This document shows, in pieces, positions 23,430 to 38,300 of a stretch of DNA of 64,000 nucleotides (position 1 is its first letter; every line of letters begins with the position of its first letter). A program made the translations under genes and the position numbers. Origin of the DNA: Panaeolus papilionaceus (lineage: Eukaryota > Basidiomycota > Agaricomycetes > Agaricales); NCBI GenBank assembly GCA_015501605.1, contig JADNRZ010000004.1, forward strand, positions 434,001-498,000, in the 5' to 3' direction. A model generated the notes under the pieces. That model was not told the origin of the DNA and made no database searches. It worked only from the letters and a program-made list of their open reading frames with translations.

Positions 23430-25281
23430 ATGCCGCGTGAGATCGTTACAGTTCAGCTTGGACAGTGCGGGAACCAGAGTACGTGTTGAACACGCCGCGG
23501 TTACTTGTAATTAAATGTTTAACAACTAGTGGGCTCCGTTTTCTGGCAGCGACTATGTGCTGAACATGGAATCAGTCAAGATGGCATTCTCGAAGAATGG
23601 GCAACTGAGGCTGGTGACCGCAAGGATGTATTCTTCTATCAAGCAGACGATGAGCATTATATTCCACGCGCCATCTTGGTTGATCTTGAACCTAGAGTAC
23701 GTTCCGTTAGCTATCTCGTGGTCACCAAGTCTAATAAACCACCCAAGGTCATACATAACATTCTTACTTCACCGCATGCCAATCTCTACAATCCCGAGAA
23801 TATCTTTGTATCAAAGGATGGAGGAGGTGCAGGAAACAATTGGGCACAGGGATACTCGCATGGAGAACGAATATATGAAGAAGTTATGGAAATGATTGAC
23901 CGTGAAGCAGAGGGTAGCGATTCGCTTGAGGTAAGTTTATCTCTCGTGTTTGTATTGAACTGATATCAACCTCCTGCACATACATCAGGGCTTTATGCTC
24001 ATGCACTCCATTGCAGGGGGGACTGGATCAGGGCTTGGATCGTATCTTTTGGAACGTCTCAACGACAAGTTCCCAAAGAAGCTGATCCAAACATATAGTG
24101 TCTTCCCTAATGCACAAGAAGGAGATGTAGTCGTTCAACCATACAACTCTCTCCTAACCCTGCGAAGACTTGTTAATCATGCAGACTCTGTGGTTGTACT
24201 GGACAATGGAGCACTAGCAAGGATATCAGCAGATCGTCTCCACGTTCAGACGCCCTCGTTTGACCAAACTAACCAACTGGTGTGCTTGCCTGATTCATGC
24301 ATGTTAGCTAGACGATTATATTTAACTATATTGGTAGGCCGCAACAGTGATGGCAGCTAGTACTCAAACTCTGCGATATCCGGGATACATGAACAACGAC
24401 CTTGTCGGCATTATCGCCTCACTGATACCTACACCCCGATGCCACTTCCTCATGACATCTTACACGCCATTCACAAGCGACCAAATCGACAAAGTGAGCC
24501 ATATAACCCATTCAGATATTTTGTTCTTTGATAAACATATGTACCTCCAAGGCAAAACCTATCAGGAGAACAACAGTCCTGGATGTCATGCGAAGGCTGT
24601 TGCAGCCTAAAAACCGGATGGTCTTGACGACTCCCAGCAAGACTGCTTGCTATATCTCAATTCTCAATATTATTCAAGGCGATGTAGACCCAACCGATGT
24701 AAGCATGGCCATCAAGTCGAATCTTACGTTTATTAACGCGTATTGGCATAGGTGCACCAATCTCTGCTGCGAATACGCGAACGTCAACTTGCGAATTTCA
24801 TTCCCTGGGGACCTGCTTCCATCCAGGTTGCACTAACACGTAAATCGCCCTATATTACGACGAACCACCGCGTCAGTGGCTTGATGCTCGCCAACCACAC
24901 GAGTATTGCTTCTGTGAGTCGGGCTGGTGATGTGATTCCCTTCTTATCTAATAGCCCTGTTAGTTATTCAAACGCATGCTGGACCAATTCGACAAACTAC
25001 GAAAACGCAACGCTTTCTTGGAACAATATAAAAAAGAAAAGTTGTTTGAAAATGGGTTGGAACAGTTTGATGACGCAAGGTAAGTCGGCAATCACGATGA
25101 CCGCATACTTGCAATAATTATAAATCAAATTCTTTCAGAGCTACTTGTGAAGAACTATTGAAGGAGTACAAGGCTTGCGAAAGTCCGGAGTACATAAGTT
25201 ATGTAAGTGTCCTGGCCTGACTCTTTCCTCTCTGATCAACTGACTCGCGCGCAGAATGGAGAGCATGAAAATGCTTCCTGA
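23430..25281 (+). CDS. TUBG: Gamma-tubulin
   Basis: Gamma-tubulin nucleates microtubules at the spindle pole body. The protein starts [16 protein letters not shown], the usual gamma-tubulin start, followed by [11 protein letters not shown]. The GTP-binding loop [14 protein letters not shown] is at about 24010, and Q-P-Y-N-S-L-L-T-L at about 24130. The C-terminal half includes R-L-L-Q-P-K-N-R-M and [13 protein letters not shown], and the last exon adds N-G-E-H-E-N-A-S before the stop. About nine short introns. It is in tandem with NOT1 (278 nt apart) and converges on MBF1. Confidence 0.93.
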
Positions 25282-25473
25282 TGCGTCACTGCGGCTCCGG
25301 GATGCCAGAAACTTTTATGAGTAGTCTCAACTTGCTATGCCATCGTGTATATATATACCCACTTTCAAATGAACCAGCAAATGCAACAGTAAACATGGAG
25401 TATCGGTCATTATCCTCATCTATCTAGTGTCTAGCGGTGCGGGATACAAAAATGGTACATGTCAGGATATATC

Positions 25474-26188
25474 TCATGATGCTTTCTTTGCCTCGAGCTT
25501 CTTGCCAATGTCGGAACCTGAGGGAGAGGTTAAGCGAAGATAAGTGATACTGAAAGGAGATAACGAACCCCGTAGTTTGACTCCAAGGACACGTTCAAGC
25601 TTCCCAAGAATTTGAGGGTTAGGAATGGCTTTACTAGACTCGTAGTCTTGAATGATCGAAGGCTTTTCATTGACCTTCTGTGCGACATCCTTTTGGGATA
25701 ATTTCAACTCCAGACGGGCAGTTTGCATAGCCTGTGGACAACAAGTGAGTGATGGAAGGATACCGAACCGCAGGGACGATGTGGCTTACGCGGCCGACTG
25801 AGGGAAGAATCTTTGCAGGGGGTGCGACCTCATTCTCTCTGTCAAGCTTTGCAATTCGTTGGTGGTCAGTGCCTAATAATGGAAAGATTAGTGAGAAGAA
25901 TGAGCAAAAAATAACGTGTATAGTAACGAACCTTGGTGGGCTTTGTTGGCACCACCAGCAATTTTCTTGTCAGTGGAGACAACAGCACCTGTGCGGCGAG
26001 CCTAGAATAAAGTTGAGTCTGTAAATAACTGGATGGGTTTGAAAATACGTACGGCTAGAAAGGTGTGAATAAAAGTTAAATTGTTAGAAAGCGGTTGACG
26101 ACATACCATTAACTTCCGAATCTTTCTTAGCAACCTTTGCGACCTGCCTCTTGTAACCAATGACAGTCTTGTTGTCCCAATCGTCCAT
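25474..26188 (-). CDS. MBF1: Multiprotein-bridging factor 1
   Basis: MBF1 is a small transcriptional coactivator bridging TBP to bZIP activators; it is also ribosome-associated and limits frameshifting on stalled ribosomes. The protein starts [14 protein letters not shown], has the unstructured Lys-rich N-terminal domain ([13 protein letters not shown]), then the Cro/C1-type helix-turn-helix: [42 protein letters not shown]. It ends K-L-E-A-K-K-A-S. About six exons. MBF1 and its usual partner TBP (60780) are both in this window but 34 kb apart. Confidence 0.93.
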
Positions 26189-26674
26189 GATGTTCCAAGT
26201 TATAAAAAAGAGTTGTTGTTGTTGTTGTAGCGGTGGTGGTGGTGGTGGTTGTGGTTTAAGAAAGAAATCATCGAGTCAACTGGAATAATAATATAAAGAA
26301 TTGAAGAAAGCTGTGCAATGACTTACAATGTATTATCTAATTTGTGTGTTTGTATTTTGTTACCTTGACAATTGAATTGGGCGTAGTAATGAATTGGGCA
26401 ATCAGGTTTGGACCGCTCACATCTCTCCCTTTCCTTTTCTCATCGACCGTGGTCATTGCGCGAGCGCATTGGAGACGTTGAACGTCTTCGCTTTTCTTCA
26501 GAGTCCTTCAACTTTCCTTTGTAGTTTCTTTTGCACATCCCGCAGGTCTCTTTGAGAGAGATCACAACCCTTGTCCCTCAATTTCACAATGTAAGTTATA
26601 TCGACATATTCTACTCTTAATTTCACAAATCTTATATTCCTTTTAGCTTTTCAGAACCACTCTTTTTTTCAAAC
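26189..26674. other. Divergent promoter region, MBF1 and tetraspanin
   Basis: This 486-nt region holds both promoters. On the MBF1 side a trinucleotide repeat falls in its probable 5' leader. On the tetraspanin side a probable 5'-UTR intron runs from GTAAGT at 26591 to TTTTAG at 26646, just before the ATG at 26675. No further gene seen. Confidence 0.6.
26213..26252. repeat. Trinucleotide repeat in MBF1 leader
   Basis: A (GTT)n run followed by a (GGT)n run on the + strand, which on the MBF1 sense strand is ACC repeats then CAA/AAC repeats, 25-65 nt before the MBF1 ATG. CAA-type unstructured leaders favour scanning; the role is inferred. Confidence 0.85.
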
Positions 26675-27662
26675 ATGGTTTCAAAGAGATTAATGGGCGT
26701 CTGGGCTGCGCTCGACATCCTTCTTCTCGCTGCCGGTGTCATCTCTCTAGTCCTTTCCATGGTCTGGCGGTCTCCCAACATTTTGATGAATATGGTCCTC
26801 TCTTCAGCAGATCTCACAGGCAATTATCCTCATCCTCTACCCTGCAATATGCCACTGATTCTCTTTTCATATAATCTCTCTCTATACAGCTGGCACCTTG
26901 CTGGGAATCGCTCTGTTAATTACATTCGTCATTTCCGTCGGAGCTATAGTGCAGCGGAATCACGTTACCATCGGACTAGTCATCCTCAACTATGCTCTTT
27001 TGGCCGATGCGTTGGCTATCCTGGTCATCGGCACTTTCGTCTGGTTTTACACCCTCCAGGAGCGGGCAGAGTTCCATAAGCTATGGATTGATGCACCACG
27101 TGAAACGCGAATATTCTTGCAAGATCAAGTGAGTCTAGACCCTCCACCGCCGCTTACGTTGCGATCCGTTTCTAAGTCTTTTCCTATCTCCCTCCAGTTC
27201 AAATGCTGTGGTTACTTTAATTCAACCGACGCTGTCGAAATAGGAGGCTCCTTCTGCACATCACAGGACGTCGCCAATCGCCTTAACGCAACTGTCCTCT
27301 CCAACTTTTGCGTTACTCCGGTTACGGCCTTCGCAGACATGACATTGAACAACATTTTCACGTCAGTATATTTACATCTCTGAAATGTTTCTATCACTGA
27401 TGCTTGTTTTTTTATAGCACGGTAATTCTTCATCCGATGAATAATTTACCTACCAAAAAGTACTGAATCTCGACTTCTCCTTTAGGTCTATGGATTCATG
27501 GCTATCGTTCTCTGCTTGCTCCTCGCGTCGCTCTGTGTCATCAAGAAGGTAACCATATCCTTTCTCCTGTTTCCTCCCAATTGCTCAACTTTGTTTTAGC
27601 GACAAGAAGATGAACGATTCAAGAAAATTGACGCCAAACGCGGCGGACGTGGTTTTGTTTAA
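26675..27662 (+). CDS. Tetraspanin-like membrane protein
   Basis: A fungal tetraspanin with four membrane segments: L-D-I-L-L-L-A-A-G-V-I-S-L-V near the start, L-G-I-A-L-L-I-T-F-V-I-S-V-G at about 26905, L-L-A-D-A-L-A-I-L-V-I-G-T-F-V at about 26990, and M-A-I-V-L-C-L-L-L-A-S-L-C-V-I at about 27495. Between segments 3 and 4 lies the large loop with the diagnostic C-C-G (F-K-C-C-G-Y) and further cysteines. The short cytoplasmic tail is basic (K-K-R-Q-E-D-E-R-F-K-K). Tetraspanins organise membrane microdomains; in plant-pathogenic fungi PLS1 acts in penetration, but this protein may belong to the basidiomycete TSP2-like group. I cannot separate these by eye. Confidence 0.82.
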
Positions 27663-27940
27663 AAGGAACTATACCACACAAAGTACTAGATTTTCGTTCA
27701 CTGACACCTCGGCAGGATACCATTCCTTATTACTTTCATTCTTGTACCATTGGCCTTTGGAAAGGAAACATCACCTATATTACCTATACCGAGCTTCTTT
27801 TGACTGTTCTCAAGTGTACACACCCAATCTCAGTTTGAATTGCTTGGTGATATATCCTGCTTATATAATACCAATTAAATCACCATTTGAGTCAATTACA
27901 CTGGGAACATTAACGAACACTTTGCTTTTGTACCCTCACC

Positions 27941-30259
<2,319 letters not shown>

Positions 30260-30688
30260 CTTTGCGATATCCCTGTTTCACCAGATCCCCGTTTATCACC
30301 GTTCTGATGCCAACTGTCAAATGCACTCCACTATCCACTGGAAAGAGTTGTGTTTGCATGATATAAGACACTGGAGGAAAGTTGGCACCTTAAGAAATGC
30401 AGTGTCTCAAATATTCCTAAAGCTGGGGTTAATAATCAGTAAAAAAATAATTACTTACAGTTTATTGGCCAAGTCGTAGAAATATTGCTCTGTACTCGAA
30501 ATTGTCTTCTTTTTTTTTGCTTCTTGTTACCCTGAACGGATGTTTATGTCATGCACTGAAATAGTTCACACCGTTGCTCGGCTTGTTGGCGGCTCGCAAT
30601 AAACTAAACACCGTTAAGCTTGTTTGATATGCAGAACTAAAGACTACGCTCTGACCACGCCCAACTCTCCTCTTGCTATTCTGCCAGC
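30260..30688. other. Intergenic region, DDX41 3' end and glycosyltransferase promoter
   Basis: These 429 nt hold the 3' end of the helicase gene and the promoter of the glycosyltransferase. A pyrimidine-rich stretch (C-T-T-C then nine T) is at about 30505-30522. I see no coding region. Confidence 0.5.
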
Positions 30689-32160
30689 ATGGCTGAACCT
30701 GTCTTTTCTCTAACAGGTCTCCTTTCTCTTCGTAAACGCCAATTGTATCTCATTTTTGCGGGTTTATTTCTTTCGGCGCTTCTCTTCTTTGCCCAGGTTT
30801 CTTCGCTTTCAGATGCCCAATCAAATTCTCCAATCCCTGTTCAAACAATATCAGTTCCAGTAACACCACCGCCAGCTCCTCCAGCCCCACATGTTGAGCC
30901 TCCTCCCGCTCTGTTACCTTCTTTACAACCCATCGTATTTTCCTTGATTATGTGGTCTCAAGACTCTGCCCTAGAAGGCGCTTTATTGGTCAAGGTTGGC
31001 TATCCCCCCTATTAAATTATAGACGCGCTCTGATCCACATCACAGTCTATTATTATGTATGCTAGTCAGCCTGTCGATATTCATATCATCTGCGATGATG
31101 ATGCGGAAAAAGTGTTGAGGTCTCGACTATCCCTTATTACTCGCCCAAGACATCGCATCAGAGTCACATATCATAAGCCGACATGGCAAAGCATGCTCGA
31201 TCGTGTGGAGCGAGAAGGCTCAATACAGACGGATCACTCTGCGGGCCTTCGTATGTATAATGGCTCGGCCTTTCTCTTTTCAAATCACTAATAAATGAAC
31301 TCTTCCAGCTGGTCTCATGAAGCTCTTCATACACGAAATACTTCCACCTTCAGTCACCAAGGCAATCTTTGTCGACACAGACGCTATTTTCATCTCAGAC
31401 CCAGCTCTACTATGGGAGACCTTTGATTCTCTCAGCGATGACAAGGCAATTATCATGGCTAGCCACCCTGACCAGTTCTCCCCTGAGTGGAACCATGCCT
31501 CCAGGATATGCTCATGCATCATGTTGCTTGATTTGGAGAAGCTGCGACGAATCCGTCTCATGGATTCGACGATATATCGCAAGCTCGACGATAAATCCGC
31601 TGTTGGCACTGAAGCCTTCAGAGCGATGTACGGTGTACCAACTGGACCCAATGGTCGCTATGATAATGTGCGTCTTGGAGATCAAGGTTATTGGTGGGCG
31701 ATTGTGGACCACAGACGCGATCTATTTGAACCAATGAGCTTTGATTTCGAAGTTACAAGCTGTCTTTTGGATACGTACCTCGTAGGTCTTGGCGATGAAC
31801 TCATGACAATGGAAAAACAACTCGAGTACCAAATACACGTCAAAGATACACCTCAAGAGGGTCACGCTGTTTTGCCCAAGCTAGTACACTTGTAAGAAGC
31901 CCTCTACTCATGATTTTTTGCTCCCAGCTAACTGTTGAACGTGTAGCAATTGTCTTCATGGTACCCCCCTTTATTATGAATGGACTGGGTGGTCAGATCC
32001 TCAGAATGGTCTCAACCAACGCTGGGGCCCAGCAATCCGATTCCATAACGGCTACAAGTGGATCTGGCTGAACCAAGGCCGAAATGACTCCAAGCTCGAG
32101 ATGCACAGTATCACTAATGTCGTCTTCGCTGACGAGTTGAGCGCTAGAACGACAGATTGA
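30689..32160 (+). CDS. GT8-family glycosyltransferase, type II membrane protein
   Basis: A Golgi-type glycosyltransferase of family GT8, of the LARGE-like kind. It has a short cytoplasmic N terminus, a signal anchor (L-Y-L-I-F-A-G-L-F-L-S-A-L-L-F-F at residues about 19-34), and a Pro-rich stem (P-P-P-A-P-P-A-P). The catalytic domain begins F-S-L-I-M-W and contains the metal/nucleotide-sugar D-x-D motif in A-I-F-V-D-T-D-A-I-F (about 31370), then N-S/C-C-I-M-L-L-D-L and L-G-D-Q-G-Y-W-W. The C terminus reads I-R-F-H-N-G-Y-K-W-I-W-L. Acceptor and sugar donor cannot be read from sequence. Convergent with the phosphomutase gene, with only 90 nt between stops. Confidence 0.8.
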
Positions 32161-32250
32161 TAAAAGGTGTTGATCACCATGTTCCCGCTATAGTGTCACA
32201 TACAATATGTAATTGTTAATATACCACACGAGGATTATACCTCCACGTCG

Positions 32251-35193
32251 CTATGCCCTGCGAAGTGAATGTTTAGTGGCTTGTACCCAGTTCTTCGATA
32301 GATCTTCAACGACATTCCCGAGCAGTGGGGCAATCGTCTTGCTATCCCTACCATTCCCTTCGAGGTAGTATTTGATCTGTCTCACAATGAGTAATGAAAC
32401 AAAGAAACAAAATCAAGGTTTTTGGTGCACAAGTACCTTGGGCTCTGTTCCACTGGTGCTGGGGAAGGTATGAGCACACCTCTGAAAAGTACTTGCTTTC
32501 AACAACCACTTACCGTAATGTCAAGACGATTCTCAGATTGGCTGCTTCATCAGATGCTCTGAACTGGATCATGTGGCCAGAAGACAAGGGCAAAAGAGGC
32601 TTGTAACTTGGTTCATTACCGCTATCATACCCCACAGTGAGGTCGACGACTCGTGTGATTGGCAGACCAGCAATTTCAGTGGGGTAAGTCGGTTTGATTC
32701 CAGATGAACCCTAGAGTAATGTTCAGCAGACAAAAACACGATATTATTGGGAGACGCACATCGTAGTTTCGAATGTGCTCGAAAATAGTATCAGTGATAA
32801 GGGGATCCGGAGACACAAAGTAGCTGTTGCTTGTCTGTTCCTGATTGAAATTTCTATTACTTCTCCCAAATTTCAAGCACTCACCTGAAAGTACCCATAC
32901 CTAAGAAGCAATTAGCTTAGAGAGGCCGAACGAAGTGATTACGGCATACTTTTGGTACAAGTCATCCAGATGAGACCCTACGGTTTTCCCTTCAGAAAGA
33001 AGTTGGCCTAGCAGCTCCATAAACACAACCTGATTCCATGAGGGCATTGATAAGAAGATGAAGTGTGAATTTAGGCAAGTGCAAAGTACCGTAGCAGAAA
33101 CGCCGTCCTTGTCTCTTATCTGTGTGCCAAACATGAATCCGATGGCTTCCTCGTAGCCGAAAGGTACTTCATAACCTTGCTGGGTAAGATCAAGGGCAGT
33201 ATTCCCGATAAATTTAAAGCCTGACGTTTTGTGAAGCTCCCCAATGGTGTACCAATTGATAAAATCATACCCGTAAGACAATCAACAAACTTGAATCCCT
33301 CGACATGAGCCATCGCTTCCACCATCTTCGAGCTGACCGTCGAAGCAACCATGGCTAATTGTGCAATAGGCTTCCCTGTTTTCTTGTATCGTTGTAGTAC
33401 ATGATAGGCAAATATCGATCCCAGCTGGTCCCCTGTAAATACGAACCATTTCCCATCAGTACTAGCAGTGGTCCGGATCACGTCAGCTCTTCTACTTTAC
33501 GAGGTCCAAATCACACATACCCTTTCTCTGCTGCGACAAATCTATCAGAGTCGGGATCCTGTGCAATGACATATTTAGCGTCATTGCGATCGGCAGTCTC
33601 TAAAGCCAGATTCTGGATTGTGGTCAACGAGACTTCTTATGCGGCAAATGCGCTTTAGAACGCACCAATGCGCCTGTGACGGGGAGCATTATGAACATGA
33701 GTGAGGTCATGGCCGAGAACAATTGCCGGAAGGAGGCCCACCTTTTTCCTCTGGGTTAGGGAACTTCACAGTTGGAAACTCGGGGTCTGGAAGCTGCTGC
33801 TCGCCTACAGGGATATATGCTGGAATTCCGAACTCTTGGAAGGCGCGACGAACAAATTCGTCGCTCACTCCATGCATCGAAGTGTTTACAACCTTGATCG
33901 AAGTCCCGAGGTTTGAAGCGCTGCAGAACAGTTAAGCGCCGTGGGTATAGACTACAATTTTAGACATTACCCTCCAGAACTCAAGCATTTCAGTGCTGCA
34001 AAGTACTCATCCCTCAGGTTGTGTGTCTTGGTCACGTCTTCATCGGAGGATTTTCGATAAATCGAAAACTGGGCTGGTTGGACATCCAGATGATTTTGAA
34101 TGGCACTCGCAATGCCTTCGTCGTGAGGCCCTATGATCTTCGAGTTGTCAGTATATTTGCATGGGGCATACATTCAAAAATATAACGATACCTGAACACC
34201 ATTTTCCCAATAAACCTGTTAATCGTGAGCGATGAGTTGGTCTGCAAGTTCACTTGCTTGGGCATTGCCGCAACATTTACCTTATAACCATTGTCTTGCT
34301 GATATTAAACGTGAGTATGAAACATATCTGAAACTGCCGATAGTCCTTACCTTCGGATTATGACTGGCTGCATGAACAACACAATGTTAAAAAAATGCAG
34401 TTCTGGCCAGTGGTTGACCAACCTGTGATCATAACACCACAAGCAGCGTTTACATGCTTAACGATGAAGGGAACCCTGTGTGGATGGATGTCAAGTTAGC
34501 GGTAGAGCGCTGGTGTCTTCAGAAGAAAACCTCACAGAGGTGTGTGGTTCAACCCTTCGAGGAAGTGAACGGCGAAACCCTTGGAAGCAAATGTTTGCGC
34601 CGTCAACTGGGCCCAGCGTTCAGAGTTGTGTCTATGGTCGTAACCTATGACTATTCCGCGTCTAAGAGCATTTTCGACATGGACGCTGACATATTCAGCC
34701 AACCCCTTAGAAATCAAGACTCAGATCCGAGACTTTGCTTCGGTATGAAGGAGTTGAAACGTACCTGGGACGTCTGCAGAATTATAAGGTCTGTAGACGC
34801 AATAAGTATAGGCAGGACAATGGGGAGAGCTCGATATGTAACCATTCATTCGTGACCAGCCTGCTTCCATCCGTCCTCGTAGTCCTTGGGTCATCGGTGA
34901 GTGAAAGATATACAGAACCAATGATGAACATGCCTGCTGTACCAAACTCGATGCGGTTCCTGTTATTCGTTGTATAAGTCTCTAACAGGTTATCTAGGAT
35001 CTTTTACCTTAGTCGCTGTTCGAGGACTTCGGTTTGACCTTCATCCCAAAGCTTCTGTATTTCACTCTTTGTTGTCGGGTTCTGTAGGGCAGTGGTCATT
35101 AATCAGCGACAATGGGCCGTACTAATATCAGCTCACTGCATCCAACTGGATCCAATTCTTGACTAAATCTGACAAAGGCAGAGACGATGACAT
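32251..35193 (-). CDS. PRM15: Phosphopentomutase / phosphoglucomutase 2 family (PRM15/PGM2 type)
   Basis: An alpha-D-phosphohexomutase-superfamily enzyme, most like yeast PGM3/PRM15 and mammalian PGM2, which interconvert ribose-1-P and ribose-5-P with side activity on glucose phosphates. It starts M-S-S-S-L-P-L-S-D-L-V-K-N-W, then N-P-T-T-K-S-E-I-Q-K-L-W. R-I-E-F-G-T-A-G-M-R-G-R-M-E-A-G-W-S-R-M-N is typical of this subgroup. The phosphoserine loop G-V-M-I-T-A-S-H-N-P-K is split by an intron after the T codon (about 34380-34440). The sugar-binding part has G-Y-E-E-A-I-G-F at about 33150 and the phosphate-binding end is near 32640. The protein ends H-S-L-R-R-A. Many short exons. Confidence 0.85.
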
Positions 35194-35356
35194 TGAATTT
35201 AAAGTGAGATATCGTTGTTGTTGTTGGTGGATTAGATTAAAGTAGTGATAATGCTATAATTTCCGGCAATCATATGCTATTTTGGCCGAACTGGGTGTAT
35301 AGTAATTGATTGCCCCAGGTTCATAATGCTCTGTTAATTCCGCTCTCCCTTCATCC

Positions 35357-38300
35357 ATGTCCTTTCTTTTTGACAGTTCACCTGTCGTTACTGCTAAATG
35401 GTCGACAAACTTAGAGTCGACAGTCGTCTATGTCGGAACTAATATTGTCAATGCGTTAACACTACCACTCTTTGGATCATCTAGACAGGCTCTTTCCCTC
35501 GCTTCATCCGGGAATTCACCAAATCTCCTATGTTGGTCCCGATACTCTAAAGACGTTCGTATCTGGGATATAGTGCTTGTCAAACTGGAACTGATACTTT
35601 TCTGCTAGGTTGACGGTGACTCGATATCTGTTCCAGCTTCATGGGTGCATCTTTATCCACATGTCTTCCGGAATAGTCAAGTCATCGTAGCCAAAGAGAC
35701 ACCGGAAGCTGCAAGGCTTGCTATCGTTTCAGCACTGACACCCGAAGCTTACGAGTGCTCCGAAGAGGATCCGTATCTGTTCGACGACTGGTATTCCGAC
35801 CAATTGATCCTCCGACAGCGCGACCTGTTCATAATTTCGCGTCAAACTTCCTCTGGACAACAGAATTTCGTATTCCGTATAGAGATGTTGGAACCCATGC
35901 AACAATGTTACGCAGAGAAAGGGATTACCAAACTCATCTTGGTTGCACCAGACGCAAACATTTCTTTACCCCTAGATGTATCCCCGCATTTGGACGACGC
36001 ATCGGACGCAGACCCTATTGAAATAGACGAAGAATTTCTGGCCAACTCTGTGTTATCCAATCAACTCGAAGGATTTGCGTCTCAGGCGCCTGAATCGCAT
36101 AACCAGCACTCAAACGCTGAAGGACTAAAGGCCGCAGGGCTTGGAGGGATGCAACATAGCCTTGTGTGTCTACCTACTGTCCATGATGCGGTGGAGGATG
36201 ATATAAACATATATCTACGTACTGCAGACCTCGCAAAGGTTGGCGTACGTAGTGGTGATTGGGTATGTCCTATATTTCATCTTCCATTCCCTGATAAATG
36301 ACTTGGTATTCGTAGGTAATTATTGGGTCGCAGCTCTCTTCCAGTTGCCGGCTTGCAAAAGTCGCTGGAAATGACGAGCTAACCAGCCATGTGTACGTTT
36401 TCATGGTTTTCTATGCACCATCTGGCCAAGTATTGACATTTTCCTTCCAGAAACGTTGCGTGTGGCTCCCCGACGATGGTTTACAACATTGTGAACGAGT
36501 CCCAGTTCTTCTCGTTGCACCCGTTGCAAGTCACCATTGCAGCAAGTCCCTTTGGGTCACAGAATCCCACCATCCCCATTGCCCGTTCTATAACTGTTGC
36601 AAGGGTCGCATCCCCCATCTCAACAAATAAATCCTATCTCTCGACGTTCACCGAATCCCTCAAGGAGCACTTTTTAAGGGGAAACAAGCTCGTCAAACTT
36701 GGAGACATCTTCGCGGTCGCTATCGACACTGATGCATCGCATTGGGTTGAAGCCCAAACACAAGAGCACCAGCAATTACTCCCTCGTTCACGGGAAATGC
36801 CCATCAGGTGAGGTTGGCTCAAACTCAGACGAGTTTCTGCTTGCTTAGGTTCCACAGCCCCAATCGCAAGAATGCGACCGTATTTTTCAAAGTGACCAAT
36901 GTTGAATATGAATCCGTAAACTCTTCCAATGGAGCTTCACGAGACATCTATTCAGGCTCAACTCTGGGTGAATTAGGGTGCTGGGTTGACGCCTCCCAAA
37001 CCCGCGTTGTTCAGGTTGGAGTTGAGCATGCACGAGTTCCTGATGTCCAGTCATATTTCGGCCTCGGCAAGTCCATTGTTATCATAAGCGCCAGTCTTTA
37101 TTAACTTTTTCTGCATAGACTCTTTCGGAAGCAACTTGTTTCGGTCACTTTCCTCGCTCCCGTCTTCGGCACTTTTGGGCAAGTCAAGCCCTTTCCAGAA
37201 GCTGTGCACTCTTGCTTCTGCTGGCCTTTTACAGGGAGCGATTGATTATGATTTACCACTATCATTTCTCCTCAGGGGAAATCGGGGAACCGGTAAATTC
37301 ACAACCACATCTTGGGTTGCACATAAACTCGGTCTCCATCTATTCGAGGTACGCAACCTGTGTTCTCCGATTATCTGATGTCTAATGTCGTCTAAGATCG
37401 ACTGTTACGACCTTCTGGGGGACACCGACACCAAGACGGAGGGTACTCTTCGTGCTCGTTTCGAACAAGCGAAAACGTGCACGCCATGTTTGCTTGTGCT
37501 GAAGCACTTGGAAGCATTTGCAACAAACACGCAAGACCCGCAAACCGACAAAGGTATCCAGCTATCAATCGCTTGAAGAATTTTTAAATCATTTACCAAC
37601 CATGTGTAGATTCTGGGGTCGTAATGGCGCTGCGGGATTGCATTGAAGATATAGGCTCAGCATGGAAAATGACTGGCTACCCTCTCATTCTTGTTGGAAC
37701 AATGAGCGAGGGTTCATCGTCCTCTTCGGCGCTGCTTTCATTATTCAAGCAGGAGATACTATTTGAAGTATGACTCTTGTGTGCTTATACTCGTGCAGCA
37801 GTCTGACAAAAATGTCCTAGGCTCCAAATGAGGCGGAGAGATTGGAGATGATACTCGGCCTCCTCGCTGGTCAAGATCTTGCCCCTGATGTCTCCACTCA
37901 AAGCGTCGCAACACAAACAGCAGCCCTTGTCGCAGGAGATCTCAAGGATCTGATAAACCGTGCCAAATCTGCCGCTCTTCAACGAGTATTGATTAACGGG
38001 TGAGCTTATTCCATCGTTTTCACCAAATATGGCCTGATAATCGTGTAAGGGGCGATGGGGCACTCAAATCGATGCAAAAGGCACAACTCACTGCCGCTGA
38101 TTTTGAGCTTGCACTTTTAAAGGCAAGAGATTCATATTCGGAAAGTATAGGGGCCCCAAAAATTCCTACTGTCTCATGGGACGACGTTGGAGGCTTAGCC
38201 CACGTTAAGAATGACATTTTGGATACAATTCAGCTCCCCCTGGATCACCCGGAATTGTTCTCAGACGGTCTGAAGAAGAGATCTGGTGCGTCGAGGAAAT

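Noticed and set aside
25749..26024. 91-codon + frame opposite MBF1
   Set aside because: Antisense to MBF1 exons and introns; no protein-like features.
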